Below, piece by piece: positions 33,198 through 41,828 of a DNA stretch of 43,578 nucleotides (positions within the stretch are counted from its first letter, which is position 1; each line of letters begins with the position of its first letter). Origin of the DNA: Thermovirgaceae bacterium (GTDB lineage Bacteria > Synergistota > Synergistia > Synergistales > Thermovirgaceae). Position numbers and translations under genes: made by a program. Below the pieces are notes generated by a model. It did not search any database. It was not told the DNA's origin and was given only the letters and a program-made list of their open reading frames with translations. The stretch lies in NCBI GenBank assembly GCA_030656095.1, contig JAUSOU010000149.1:1-43578 (forward strand). Reading direction: 5' to 3'.

Positions 33198-34924
33198 GTT
33201 GCTCCTTCCGGCAGATCCGCCCCGTCGGGGTTTTCGTCCTTGAGCACCAGAAGATCGGCATTAAAGCATCTCTGTATCTCGGAAAAGGATTCTTTGGGTT
33301 CTTCAACTGCCGCTTTTTCGTTTGGAGCCTTCACTGCATGTTGCCTTGCCTTCATTTCCGGGGGGGCGAAACTATCCTGCGATGCCCGGTCGATGTTTTC
33401 AGCCTCAGGAGGCCGGGGCAGCGCCGGCGTCTGGCCATTTTCGACAGGAGCGATAGTTACCGTCCTCTCGCCGCAGACGATCCTCATTTTCATTCCGGGA
33501 AAATTATTTTCCCTTATCGAGTCAAGGCATGCCAGATTTCGTGGAGAGGCGGCGATATTGAAGCTGTACCGGAATTTTTCGGGAAAAACTATTGAAACCA
33601 TATCTCCGTCATTTGCGGCCATGGTCGAGATGCAGGCGCAATAAAGCAGCAGGTTATCCGCCGACATCGCCTCAACGCATTCCGCCCAGTCATTCGTTTT
33701 TTTCTCTTCTCCCCTTGACGCGCTTTTGCCTGCCTGGGGTTCTGGCTGCTGATCGCGTCTTTTCTGCGGGACATTTTCCCTTGCCGCTTCCTTCACCGCA
33801 TCAATTTCCCGGGGAGAGGGCAAAGCACCCTCTTTGACCGAAACGGTCGAAAACAGGCCAAGGAACATCCCGAAGGCGATCTCGGATTTCAGCCCAAAGC
33901 GGGCCCTCGGGAGGGTTTTGGTGCAGAATTCGAGGACTCTCCACAGATCGGCCTCTTTCCATTGCCCTGATTCCTTCCTGATGAATTCCTTCTCGCTGTC
34001 GCTCAGAGGGAGCGCGCTGATGCCATCCTCTCCCCATCTTACAGCAACAAGAATGTCCCTGAAGAGGAGGAACATACCCTCCAGTAGCCGCTCCGCGTTC
34101 AGGCCGCGCTCCAGAAGCATTTCAAGCCGGACCAGGGCTTCAGAGCTTCCGTCCCTCAGAGGAGCGACAAGTTTCTCGAGGTCGCTCCTCCCTCCTCCGC
34201 CAAGGATCCCCCGCATGTCCTCCAGTGAAAAGGTGGGGAGTCCTGTCGAAATTGCCTGTTCCAGAAGAGAAAGGGCATCCCTCAGGGATCCGTCCGATTC
34301 TCTGGCGATCTCCCACAGGGCATCCTTTTCAAATGCAGAGCCTTCCTGGGCCGACACCTTGTCCAGGCATTCGACTATCGCTCCCACCGGTATCCTGTGG
34401 AAAGGAATGTGCTGGCACCTGGAGCGGATCGTCGCAGGCACCTTGTGAGGTTCGGTCGTCGCAAGGATGAACACGACAGTATGCGGTGGCTCCTCAAGAG
34501 TTTTCAACAGCGCGTTGAAGGCGGAGGCCGACAGCATGTGGACTTCGTCGATGATGTACACCTTGAATTTTCCCGAGAAGGGGGACAGGGAGATGTGTTC
34601 CTTCAGCTCCCTTATCTCGTCGACTCCATTGTTTGAGGCTCCGTCTATCTCAACTACATCGAGGTTGTCGCCAGAAGCAATGGATACACAGCTCGGACAC
34701 GCATCACAAGGCTCTCCGTCTTCCCCTCGGTTGGGACAGTTCAGGCCCTTTGCCACGATCCTTGCCAGGGTGGTCTTTCCACAACCCCTGGGTCCCGAAA
34801 ATAGATAGGCGTGGCTGTTTTTGCCTTTCCCTATCTCCCTTCTAAGGAGAGCTACCGCAGCCTCCTGCGCCACCATTTCTGAAAAGATCCGGGGCCTGTG
34901 TCTTCTGTAAAGGGAAAGATGCAT
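33188..34924 (-). CDS. dnaX: DNA polymerase III gamma/tau subunit
   Basis: A 578-residue clamp-loader subunit. The AAA+ core has YRRHRPRIFSEMVAQE, Walker A GPRGCGKTT, a four-Cys zinc module (NCPN... CDACPSC), Walker B IIDEVHML, the LLKTLEEPP segment and sensor TTEPHKVPATIRSRC. A collar domain follows to ~365, then a hydrophilic linker and a tau-like C-terminal domain. At codons 408-410 a run of seven A bases (33703-33697) follows an AAGGGGAG sequence; a -1 shift there meets TGA three codons later, giving a gamma-like 411-residue product. ATG 34924 has GGAGG eight bases upstream. Confidence 0.95.
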   Translation of the reverse strand: MHLSLYRRHRPRIFSEMVAQEAAVALLRREIGKGKNSHAYLFSGPRGCGKTTLARIVAKGLNCPNRGEDGEPCDACPSCVSIASGDNLDVVEIDGASNNGVDEIRELKEHISLSPFSGKFKVYIIDEVHMLSASAFNALLKTLEEPPHTVVFILATTEPHKVPATIRSRCQHIPFHRIPVGAIVECLDKVSAQEGSAFEKDALWEIARESDGSLRDALSLLEQAISTGLPTFSLEDMRGILGGGGRSDLEKLVAPLRDGSSEALVRLEMLLERGLNAERLLEGMFLLFRDILVAVRWGEDGISALPLSDSEKEFIRKESGQWKEADLWRVLEFCTKTLPRARFGLKSEIAFGMFLGLFSTVSVKEGALPSPREIDAVKEAARENVPQKRRDQQPEPQAGKSASRGEEKKTNDWAECVEAMSADNLLLYCACISTMAANDGDMVSIVFPEKFRYSFNIAASPRNLACLDSIRENNFPGMKMRIVCGERTVTIAPVENGQTPALPRPPEAENIDRASQDSFAPPEMKARQHAVKAPNEKAAVEEPKESFSEIQRCFNADLLVLKDENPDGADLPEGATCE

Positions 34925-34970
34925 ATCATCGCCTCCCGCGAGCAGTTGAAGTGATATTCATGCAAATAAC

Positions 34971-34986
34971 TGCAGCCATGGCTACA
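34971..34986 (-). terminator. Weak hairpin after the M48 protease gene
   Basis: Just after the protease stop codon the minus strand reads TGTAG-CCATGG-CTGCA, a short stem, followed by GTTATTTGC. The T tract is poor. It may be a weak terminator between the protease gene and dnaX, or chance. Confidence 0.3.
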
Positions 34987-34988
34987 GG

Positions 34989-36083
34989 CTAACTGTGGTA
35001 ATTCGCGACGGGGTGGATAGATCTGGCCTTATGAAGAGATTCGAGTAATTTTTCCCTGAATTCGGAAAGCGAAGGCATGCCCGGAAGGACATCCTCTTCT
35101 GCCGCGATCGTTCCCAGACCGATCTTGAGAACTTCCGCACCCTGGGACTTCAAAACCATCACGTCGAATGGTGAGGATTCCATCTGAAGATACTTGTCAA
35201 TGGATTCCTTCGTCCTGTTCAGAACCTCAAGTGTGCCGGGACCCCGCGGTCCCAGCCAGACCGTGAGACCGTCGATAGTGAGAGAGAGCAACCCCTCCGA
35301 TTCCGACACTGCTGTCCTGAGAAGATGCAGTGCCTTTTTTCTTTCAAGGGGCCATCCGTTGTCACGGATGATCCCCACAAGATCAGCGACCCGTTCCCGG
35401 GTCTTGGGGTGGCCGGCAAAAATGCCCGGGTCCACGTAGGGATGCTTGATCTCCTGCTCAAGAAGGCGCTCCATCACCGTGACCGAAGCAGCAGGCACAT
35501 ACCCCGTCTGATCAAGCATATTCAGCCCTCCGGTGTCGGCCTCTCTTTCGAGGTCCCTGCCGTAGGAATTCATGATCGCTACCTGTGCCAGACTCGCCAG
35601 TATGGGGGCGGCTCCCTGCCCCTTCGTCGCGATCAGGATCGCCAGAGCCCCGAGTGAAAGACGCTGGTTTCTTGCGACCTGTATCATCACATGTCTCTTG
35701 TCTGCATGAATGAGTTCATGCGCCATCACAGCGGCCACTTCATCATCGCTGCGGCAGAATTCCAGCATGCCGGTCGTGAAGTATATCCTTCCCCCCGGCA
35801 GGGCGAAAGCGTTCGGCTTTTTTTCCTCTATCAGGCGCACTTCGAATGGAAGGTCTCTCTCCGTGAAGGGGAGAAGCCTGGACATTATCATTGAAAGCCT
35901 TGCGACACGAACCGGATCCACGACCCGCTCCCACTGCTCCTCGATCTGTTTTGAGACCTTTTCCCCAAGCTTGATCTCCTTCGCGTCGGCATCGGCCGCA
36001 GAGGCGAAAGAGGCGGGGGAGAGCCACAGGAGAAGCAGAATGGACACCATCAACAGAAAATATCTATGGGCATTTGCTCTCAT
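34989..36083 (-). CDS. Exported M48 family zinc metalloprotease
   Basis: A 364-residue protease with an N-terminal signal peptide (residues ~8-28, LLMVSILLLLWLSPASFAS, cleavage likely near ASA-AD). The zinc motif HELIH lies at ~120, the third ligand in the EREADTGGLNML segment, and the GHPKTRERVADL motif follows. NAFALPGGRIYFTTGML is the standard M48 entry segment. BepA/YfgC-like enzymes of this type act in the periplasm on outer-membrane protein quality control, which would fit a two-membrane cell; this role is inference. The last ~100 residues are unlike the core. ATG 36083 has AAAGGG eight bases upstream. Confidence 0.9.
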   Translation of the reverse strand: MRANAHRYFLLMVSILLLLWLSPASFASAADADAKEIKLGEKVSKQIEEQWERVVDPVRVARLSMIMSRLLPFTERDLPFEVRLIEEKKPNAFALPGGRIYFTTGMLEFCRSDDEVAAVMAHELIHADKRHVMIQVARNQRLSLGALAILIATKGQGAAPILASLAQVAIMNSYGRDLEREADTGGLNMLDQTGYVPAASVTVMERLLEQEIKHPYVDPGIFAGHPKTRERVADLVGIIRDNGWPLERKKALHLLRTAVSESEGLLSLTIDGLTVWLGPRGPGTLEVLNRTKESIDKYLQMESSPFDVMVLKSQGAEVLKIGLGTIAAEEDVLPGMPSLSEFREKLLESLHKARSIHPVANYHS

Positions 36084-36203
36084 CTGAATACCCTTTCACA
36101 ACATCTTGTGCATCCCGGTCATACGGATAAACCGCTTCCGGCATCTCTATTCTATGGCAAACCGGGCTTCACAGAAAGAGAGGAAACTTAAAAAAGGAGA
36201 CGA

Positions 36204-36704
36204 TCAGGAAAGGAAACGGGGATCCTTCATGAGAGAGGAGAGCAGGGCAAGGGTCATATCGCGGATCATGCCCGCAATCTCCCTGTAGGAAGCAACACTG
36301 GAACCGTAGGGGTCGGGGACCTCGGTCGGACCTCCGCTGTTCAAAGGTCCTGCGGCCTCTCCGAGAAGAAATATGCTGGAGGAACGACCGGGAAATATCC
36401 TCGACAGTTCATCCTTGTGCACCATGGTCATTCCAAAGAAAAGAGTCCCGCCGGGCGGCTCCCAGATCCCGAGAGGGGAGGATCGATGCATGGAGATGTC
36501 CACCCCGTGCTCCGCCATAACCCTGACGGCCAGATCGCTGGCAGGGATCCCTTTGGACGCGAGGGTCCCCGCCGAGCAGACCCCCCATCCGGATTCATGC
36601 TTTTTCTGTTTCAGTAAAAAGTTCATGAAACCCTCTGCCATTGGGCTCCTGCAGGTATTCCCGGAGCAGACGAACATAATAATTCGGGGGTTGTCTTTTG
36701 TCAT
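36204..36704 (-). CDS. Low-molecular-weight phosphatase, YwlE-like (protein-arginine phosphatase?)
   Basis: A 166-residue LMW-PTP fold protein with the CX5R loop CSGNTCRSP (catalytic C13, R19) and the general acid in VPDPYGSS. Thr at residue 17 corresponds to Thr11 of YwlE, which in Bacillus favours phospho-arginine, whereas tyrosine phosphatases carry Ile there. The prfA-prmC-...-ywlE neighbourhood of Bacillus is echoed here. No McsB kinase gene is visible. I prefer ATG 36704 to TTG 36713; neither has a clear ribosome-binding site. The 120 bases to the protease gene contain a T run and a possible TAGAAT -10 element, nothing firm. Confidence 0.8.
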   Translation of the reverse strand: MTKDNPRIIMFVCSGNTCRSPMAEGFMNFLLKQKKHESGWGVCSAGTLASKGIPASDLAVRVMAEHGVDISMHRSSPLGIWEPPGGTLFFGMTMVHKDELSRIFPGRSSSIFLLGEAAGPLNSGGPTEVPDPYGSSVASYREIAGMIRDMTLALLSSLMKDPRFLS

Positions 36705-36709
36705 GGCCG

Positions 36710-37642
36710 TCAATCCAGTTTTTCGACCTTGACCCGCGGAGCCAGTTCTTCTATCTCCGGCCTGCTTCTGAAACCTTTATCCACGTGGAGAGAGTCATCC
36801 CACGCGCAGGCAGTCGCAAAGCGGATAGTGCTTTCGACGTCCATATTCTCCTCGCGGGCTATAATGAAACCGGTAACAAGAGCGTCATCGGCGCCGAAAA
36901 GGGAGACCAGCCCCCTCCTCTCATACTCCGCCAGGAATATGCCCGCCGGTGTGAAAAACACTGCCCCGTAGGATCTGTAGGATACGACCGCCCACTCTAC
37001 TCCATAATCGTGGACCCGCGAGACCACCTCTATGAGGTTGTCCAGTGATGTCAGCGAAACCCCCGCCACTCTGGCCATGAACCTGTGGTCGATCCTCGCG
37101 AAGGTGGGGCCTCCCTCAATGGCGGTCATAAGGGAAGGCCCGGCCGCATCAAGCAGGGTGGGGATGCCTCTGGTTTTGGCTCGGCCGATAAGGTCACGGT
37201 AAATATCCTGCGGGACGCCGGGGGGCAGGGAGCCCCCCATGACAACGATCTTTGCCCGGCCAAGCATCCTGTCATAGTTGGAAAGGAATCTCGCCAGGGA
37301 TTCTTCCGGGACATATGGGCCGGCCTCCGCAATTCCTGTTTCGACATGTCCCACCTCGTCAACCACGTAGACGTTGGACCTGGTCTCTCCAGGAACATGG
37401 ACAAAGTTCGTGGTGATACGAAGCCTGCGGAGAGCGTCCCTGATGTATTCTCCGTTGAAACCCGCGAGAAAGCCCATGGCAACGGACTGATAGCCCGCCT
37501 GGGAGAGCATGTAGGAGACATTTATCCCCTTGCCTCCGGGAGAACGGGTTACATGGCTTGTGCGAAACCAATTCCCCGGGCGGAATTCCGGAACCAGAAA
37601 CTCCTCATCTACAGCCGGATTCAGCGTCACCGTTACAATCAA
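36710..37642 (-). CDS. Divergent PfkB-family sugar kinase (1-phosphofructokinase-like)
   Basis: A 310-residue ribokinase/PfkB-fold protein. The N-terminal signature of 1-phosphofructokinase is clear (VTLNPAVDEEF and SPGGKGINVSYMLSQAG). MGGSLPPGVP is the second family motif. Two catalytic-lobe elements deviate: the usual GAGD anion-hole motif reads GADD (FGADDALVTGF), and the KPNxxE nucleotide-side motif is replaced by RIDHRFM. The catalytic Asp itself is retained. So activity or substrate may differ from FruK. TTG 37642 is chosen because GGGAGG lies eight bases upstream and the protein then begins MIVTVTLNP, the usual family start; GTG 37651 directly abuts the site. It lies between trxB and the phosphatase gene. 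Confidence 0.8.
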   Translation of the reverse strand: MIVTVTLNPAVDEEFLVPEFRPGNWFRTSHVTRSPGGKGINVSYMLSQAGYQSVAMGFLAGFNGEYIRDALRRLRITTNFVHVPGETRSNVYVVDEVGHVETGIAEAGPYVPEESLARFLSNYDRMLGRAKIVVMGGSLPPGVPQDIYRDLIGRAKTRGIPTLLDAAGPSLMTAIEGGPTFARIDHRFMARVAGVSLTSLDNLIEVVSRVHDYGVEWAVVSYRSYGAVFFTPAGIFLAEYERRGLVSLFGADDALVTGFIIAREENMDVESTIRFATACAWDDSLHVDKGFRSRPEIEELAPRVKVEKLD

Positions 37643-37650
37643 AAACTGCA

Positions 37651-37656
37651 CCTCCC
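37651..37656 (-). promoter_or_regulatory. Ribosome-binding site that sets the pfkB-like start
   Basis: GGGAGG on the minus strand lies eight bases before TTG 37642 and would directly touch GTG 37651. This spacing selects the TTG, giving the N-terminus MIVTVTLNP typical of 1-phosphofructokinases. Confidence 0.7.
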
Positions 37657-37673
37657 AGCGGGTATGTCAAACG

Positions 37674-37702
37674 CTTCCCCGGCATCTGAAAAAACCGGGA
37701 AG
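37674..37702 (-). repeat. Hairpin between trxB and the pfkB-like gene
   Basis: On the minus strand CTTCCCGG and CCGGGGAAG pair with one bulged base around a T-rich loop. It begins four bases after the trxB stop. The T run is in the loop, not after the stem, so it is not a normal terminator; it may protect a 3' end. Confidence 0.35.
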
Positions 37703-37705
37703 AAT

Positions 37706-38893
37706 TCAGGAAAGGAATTTGCGCGCACTGTCAAGATCGGAGACAACTTCCGATCTTGATATCCTGCCTTTTTTGAATTCGACGAGGGCCGGGAGATCAC
37801 CGATGCCCAGCTTTTCAACCATCCGCCTGTTCTTGTAGCCGTCAAGAGAGATCACTTTCGATGCCCCAGAGGCGGGGATCTTCTCTATCTCTGCGGCCAG
37901 CCTTGCCTGAGGCTCCTCAATGCTTGAGAAGATGAACGCCGTGACCTGTTCGGGTTCGAGAAGGACGCTCTGGATATGAAGCTGTTCCGAAATGTAGGCC
38001 GCGGCTGCCATTGCTGCCGTTGCTCCGTCGCCTGCTGCGGTTATAACCTGCCTGAGATACTTGTCCCTGACATCGCCGGCGGCGAAAATGCCCTCGACGC
38101 TGGTCTCCATACGCTCGTTGGTGACTATCCAGCCTCCCCCGACGGATTTTACCATGCCATTCAGGAAGGATGCGTTGGGGTCCATTCCGGCAAAGACAAA
38201 AACCCCTGAAACCGGCAGATCTGTGATATCTCCGGTTCTCACGTTCTTGAGAACGACCTTTTCAACCATCTCTTCCCCGGCGATCTCCTCGACAACGGAG
38301 TTCCAGACGACCTCTATTTTGGGGTTTGACATTGCTCGCTCTATGGCGACACGTTCGGCACGGAAGCTGTCCCTCCTGTGGACGATAGTGACCTTCGATG
38401 CAAACTGGGTGACGTAGACCGCCTCTTCTACAGCGGTGTTCCCTCCCCCGATGACCGCAACCTCCTGGTCCTCGAAGAATGCCCCGTCACAGACAGCGCA
38501 GTAACTTACTCCTCTGCCGGTGAACTCCGCTTCTCCTGGTGCTCCCAGTTTCTTGAATCTGGCCCCTGTAGCAACGATTATGGCCTCGGCCTCGATATCT
38601 CCCGATCCCGTCCCGATTATCTTTCTCCCGTCACGAAGAGCGATACTTTTAACCTCCACATCCCTGAATTCGGGCTTGAAATGCTCGGCGTGTCTGCGGA
38701 AAGAATCGGCAAGTTCTGCTCCGCTGGCATGTATGACTCCCGTCCAGTTTTCGATTTCATCGGTTAGGTTTATCTGGCCGCCGGTAATACCATTCTCCAG
38801 GATAAGAACATCAAGACCCGATCTCTTTCCGTAGATGGCGGCGGTAAGTCCCGCCGGACCTGCTCCTATGATTACGAGTTCCCTTTTTTCCAT
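37706..38893 (-). CDS. trxB: Thioredoxin reductase with C-terminal thioredoxin-like domain
   Basis: A 395-residue protein. Residues 1-~305 are a complete NADPH-type thioredoxin reductase: FAD motif IIGAGPAG (8-15), redox CAVC (132-135), NADPH motif GGGNTAVEEA and HRRDSFRA, and FAD-binding GIFAAGDV. Residues ~309-395 are an addition with a thioredoxin-like pattern (VTAFIFSSIEEP, then DLPALVEFKKGR with the cis-Pro-like LP). The CxxC site is replaced by SSIEEP, so the appended domain cannot do classical disulfide exchange. ATG 38893 follows GGGAGG by nine bases; upstream in-frame starts reach into the promoter region. No thioredoxin gene is adjacent. Confidence 0.92.
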   Translation of the reverse strand: MEKRELVIIGAGPAGLTAAIYGKRSGLDVLILENGITGGQINLTDEIENWTGVIHASGAELADSFRRHAEHFKPEFRDVEVKSIALRDGRKIIGTGSGDIEAEAIIVATGARFKKLGAPGEAEFTGRGVSYCAVCDGAFFEDQEVAVIGGGNTAVEEAVYVTQFASKVTIVHRRDSFRAERVAIERAMSNPKIEVVWNSVVEEIAGEEMVEKVVLKNVRTGDITDLPVSGVFVFAGMDPNASFLNGMVKSVGGGWIVTNERMETSVEGIFAAGDVRDKYLRQVITAAGDGATAAMAAAAYISEQLHIQSVLLEPEQVTAFIFSSIEEPQARLAAEIEKIPASGASKVISLDGYKNRRMVEKLGIGDLPALVEFKKGRISRSEVVSDLDSARKFLS

Positions 38894-38945
38894 AAAAATA
38901 TTCCTCCCTGACGATTGAGGCTTGTCTGGCATGAAGCCAACTTCC

Positions 38946-38954
38946 ATTGTATCA
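38946..38954 (-). promoter_or_regulatory. Candidate extended -10 promoter of trxB
   Basis: Minus-strand TGATACAAT (38954-38946) is an extended -10 whose TGA is also the prmC stop codon. TTGAAG lies 15 bases further upstream. It would start trxB mRNA about 45 bases before the ATG. Based on motif and position only. Confidence 0.4.
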
Positions 38955-39800
38955 GAAGCCATGCTTCTTCAACACAAGAATACGGGAGATGCCCTGAAGA
39001 TCGCGAACCAGCGATTCAACCGAAAAAACGCGGGAACAGATCGTTTCTATTTCGCGCGCCTGTCCATCATCCCCGATCTCAAGGATAAGAACTCCCCCGG
39101 GTCTAAGGACTTCCGCGGACCAGGGGACCAGAAGGCGGTAGAAGTCAAGACCGTCAAGACCACCATCAAGCGCGCTTGATGGTTCGAACATGGAAACCTC
39201 AGGCATCAGCCCTGGTATCTCTCCGGATGGTATGTAAGGAGGGTTGGCCACTATCATTTCGAGGCCCGGACCGGGGACCGGCACTCTTCCGGGATCGCCT
39301 GAGTGCCAGAGGAGACAACGACCCAGCAGCACTGAATTTTTCAGGTTCTTCCAGGCCCACATTATGGCTTTTGGCTCCTTCTCGACGGCGATGCAGCGGC
39401 TTTCCGGATTGTCCTGCAGGATCGCTGCGGCAAGGCATCCTGATCCTGTCCCCCAGTCCAGAAATACTCCCCTGCGGAAGTGCTTCCTGCTCTCAATGAC
39501 CAACAGTTCGGTCTCGGGCCTGGGTATAAGACAACCCGGCCCTACGGCCAGGGTAAGGTCCATGAATCGGCAGTTTCCCAGAATGTACTGAAGGGGTTCT
39601 CTTTCTGCCCTTCTGGAAATTGCTTCCAGAAAGATGGGTACCATCTCGTCGGACAGGGTTTTATGGGGGTCGGCATGGAGTCTGGAGCGATCGTATCCGG
39701 TCAGGGAAGAAATAATGAGATCCGCCTCGTACCAGGGCCTCTCGATACCGGCGGCGCCGATCTCCCTCGCTGCCAAAGACCGGGCATCCTTAAGGTCCAA
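38952..39800 (-). CDS. prmC: Release-factor glutamine methyltransferase PrmC
   Basis: A 282-residue SAM-dependent enzyme that N5-methylates the Gln of the GGQ motif in release factors. The N-terminal helical domain includes REPLQYILGNCRFMDLTL and IPRPETELLV. The Rossmann domain shows LDWGTGSGCLAAAI and the catalytic NPPYIPSGE. The start is TTG 39800 with AAGG seven bases upstream; the prfA stop (TGA) lies between. It directly follows its substrate gene prfA, the standard pairing. Confidence 0.95.
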   Translation of the reverse strand: MDLKDARSLAAREIGAAGIERPWYEADLIISSLTGYDRSRLHADPHKTLSDEMVPIFLEAISRRAEREPLQYILGNCRFMDLTLAVGPGCLIPRPETELLVIESRKHFRRGVFLDWGTGSGCLAAAILQDNPESRCIAVEKEPKAIMWAWKNLKNSVLLGRCLLWHSGDPGRVPVPGPGLEMIVANPPYIPSGEIPGLMPEVSMFEPSSALDGGLDGLDFYRLLVPWSAEVLRPGGVLILEIGDDGQAREIETICSRVFSVESLVRDLQGISRILVLKKHGF

Positions 39801-39803
39801 CTG

Positions 39804-40877
39804 TCAACCTTCCGTTGACTTCATCTTCTCTGCCTGGTCGGCCATTACCAGGGCGGAGACCATCTCCTGGATGTCTCCCTCCATCATGCTTTCGAGTTTG
39901 TAGAGGGTCAGGCCAATGCGGTGGTCGGTGATCCTGTTCTGGGGGAAGTTGTATGTCCTTATCCTTTCCGACCGGTCGCCGGTTCCTATCTGCCCCTTGC
40001 GCTCTGCCGCCATCTTCGCCTGCTGCTGGCGAAGTTCCAGATCGTAGAGCTTCGCGCGAAGAACACGCATCGCCTTGGCTCTGTTCTTGATCTGCGACCT
40101 TTCGTCCTGGCAGGTGACCACCAGCCCGGTGGGGACGTGGGTGATCCTGACGGCTGAATCAGTCATGTTGACATGCTGCCCTCCGGCACCGCTGGCCCGG
40201 TATGTGTCTATTTTGAGGTCTTCCTGCCTCACTTCGATATCGACATCCTCGGCCTCGGGAAGAACCGCGACGGTCGCCGTTGAGGTGTGTATCCTTCCGC
40301 TTGACTCGGTTACCGGAACCCGCTGGACCCTGTGGACACCGCTCTCAAACTTGAGCTTGCTGTAGGCCCCGTGTCCGTCCACTCGAAAGATCACTTCCCT
40401 GAATCCTCCGATCCCCGTCTCATTGCTTGTAAGAAGTTCTGTCTTCCAGCCGTTGTTTTCCGAGAAGAGGGTGTACATGCGGAAGAGATCTCCTGCGAAA
40501 AGCGCAGCCTCATCTCCGCCCGTGCCGCCGCGGATCTCGACTATTACGCTCTTGTCGTCGTTGGGGTCTTTTGGAAGAAGTAGTATCCTGAGTTCGGATT
40601 CGAGGGTCTCCAGTTTTGGCTCAAGTTCGTGGATCTCCTCCCACGCAAGTTCCGTCATCTCAGGATCTCCCGAATGAAGGAATCCCCTGGCATCGGAAAG
40701 GCGGGCCTGGATTCCCTTGTATTCCCTGTAAGTTCCGACTATTCCGACGATATCGGAATGCTTCTTGCCCAGTCTATGTCTTTCTCCCTGATTGGCGGCA
40801 ACGGAAGGGTCAGCCATCCTTGCCTCAACTTCTTCAAGAGCCTTTTCAAAACTATCCAGTTTTCCGGACAAGTCCAT
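39804..40877 (-). CDS. prfA: Peptide chain release factor 1
   Basis: A 357-residue RF1 that terminates translation at UAA and UAG. The codon-reading tripeptide is PVT in [10 protein letters not shown] (the RF1 type PxT, not RF2 SPF). The catalytic GGQ lies in [11 protein letters not shown]. The N-terminal coiled-coil domain and [22 protein letters not shown] are typical. ATG 40877 is preceded by GGTGGTGA, part of the end of the upstream gene, with the stop TAG three bases before. Part of rpmE-thyX-DUF1385-prfA-prmC, resembling the rpmE-prfA-prmC block of Bacillus. Confidence 0.97.
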   Translation of the reverse strand: MDLSGKLDSFEKALEEVEARMADPSVAANQGERHRLGKKHSDIVGIVGTYREYKGIQARLSDARGFLHSGDPEMTELAWEEIHELEPKLETLESELRILLLPKDPNDDKSVIVEIRGGTGGDEAALFAGDLFRMYTLFSENNGWKTELLTSNETGIGGFREVIFRVDGHGAYSKLKFESGVHRVQRVPVTESSGRIHTSTATVAVLPEAEDVDIEVRQEDLKIDTYRASGAGGQHVNMTDSAVRITHVPTGLVVTCQDERSQIKNRAKAMRVLRAKLYDLELRQQQAKMAAERKGQIGTGDRSERIRTYNFPQNRITDHRIGLTLYKLESMMEGDIQEMVSALVMADQAEKMKSTEG

Positions 40878-40880
40878 TAT

Positions 40881-41828
40881 CTATTCACCACCGTCGCCGG
40901 CGATAGGGCCGGCCTTATCTTCAAGCGCCAGGTTGAGGGCCGAAATGGCGACCTCGAGCTGATCGAGATCCGGTTCCCGTGTCGTCAGATATTGCAGCCA
41001 GAGCGCCGGGGCCATAAGAGCCCTTCCAGCAGTTCTGTTTTTGGCGCACCAACGTATTATTTCATAGGATATGCCGATAACCAGCGGGAGAAGAACGACC
41101 CTGGAAAGGATTCTCCAGATTATCGAGCCATGCCCGGCGGCAGCGAAGACTATCACACTCACGACGATAACGACAAGCAGGAAGGAGGTTCCGCACCTCC
41201 CGTGTATCCTGGAAAAACCGGAAACAGTAGCGGTATCAAGGGATGCCCCGGATTCCCAGGCGTTTATCGTTTTGTGCTCGGCTCCGTGATAGGCGAAGAC
41301 TCTGGAAATGTCCTTCCATAGGCCTATTACTGCAATATAGGCGATAAAGATCATGGCCCTGGCCAGTCCTTCGATAATGAGCAACCAGAAGGGATCGACC
41401 TTGAGAAATCTTATCCCGATATCCGAAACCCAGACGGGCAGGATTATGAAGAGCCCGACCACGCCTACGATCGCCACCGCGAACGTGGCGGCCAGTTCAA
41501 GAGGGCCGATTTTCTCCTCCTCGCCCAGGGCCACCTGGGCCGAAAGGGATATCGCCCTGAAACCCGTTACGAGCATCTCCCCCATCGTGGCGACCCCTCT
41601 GAGGACAGGGAGACTCCAGGGCATTGATGCGTTCCAGGGACGGGCCTCCCACCATTTTGTCCAGATGCCGCCTTCAGGCGGCCTGACGGCCAGTGCCCAT
41701 CTCGCGGGCCCTCTCATAAGTACACCCTCAATGACCGCCTGGCCTCCGACCGGTATCTCTCTGGCAGAAAGAAGCGGAACAGGGAGACCCAGGAGAAGAC
41801 CGGGGAATGACTTGCAAAGACGTGTCAT
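40881..41828 (-). CDS. DUF1385 membrane protein (YqhQ-like)
   Basis: A 315-residue integral membrane protein. Family marks are VGGQAVIEGVLMRGP near the N-terminus and the YHGAEHKTINAWE(S) block, followed by GRCGTSFLL. About four or five membrane segments are visible (near residues 110-130, 145-170, 215-235, 245-265). The function of DUF1385 proteins is not established. It is commonly next to rpmE/prfA in Firmicutes and Synergistota, as here. ATG 41828 overlaps the thyX stop by four bases, so it is translationally coupled. Confidence 0.92.
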   Translation of the reverse strand: MTRLCKSFPGLLLGLPVPLLSAREIPVGGQAVIEGVLMRGPARWALAVRPPEGGIWTKWWEARPWNASMPWSLPVLRGVATMGEMLVTGFRAISLSAQVALGEEEKIGPLELAATFAVAIVGVVGLFIILPVWVSDIGIRFLKVDPFWLLIIEGLARAMIFIAYIAVIGLWKDISRVFAYHGAEHKTINAWESGASLDTATVSGFSRIHGRCGTSFLLVVIVVSVIVFAAAGHGSIIWRILSRVVLLPLVIGISYEIIRWCAKNRTAGRALMAPALWLQYLTTREPDLDQLEVAISALNLALEDKAGPIAGDGGE

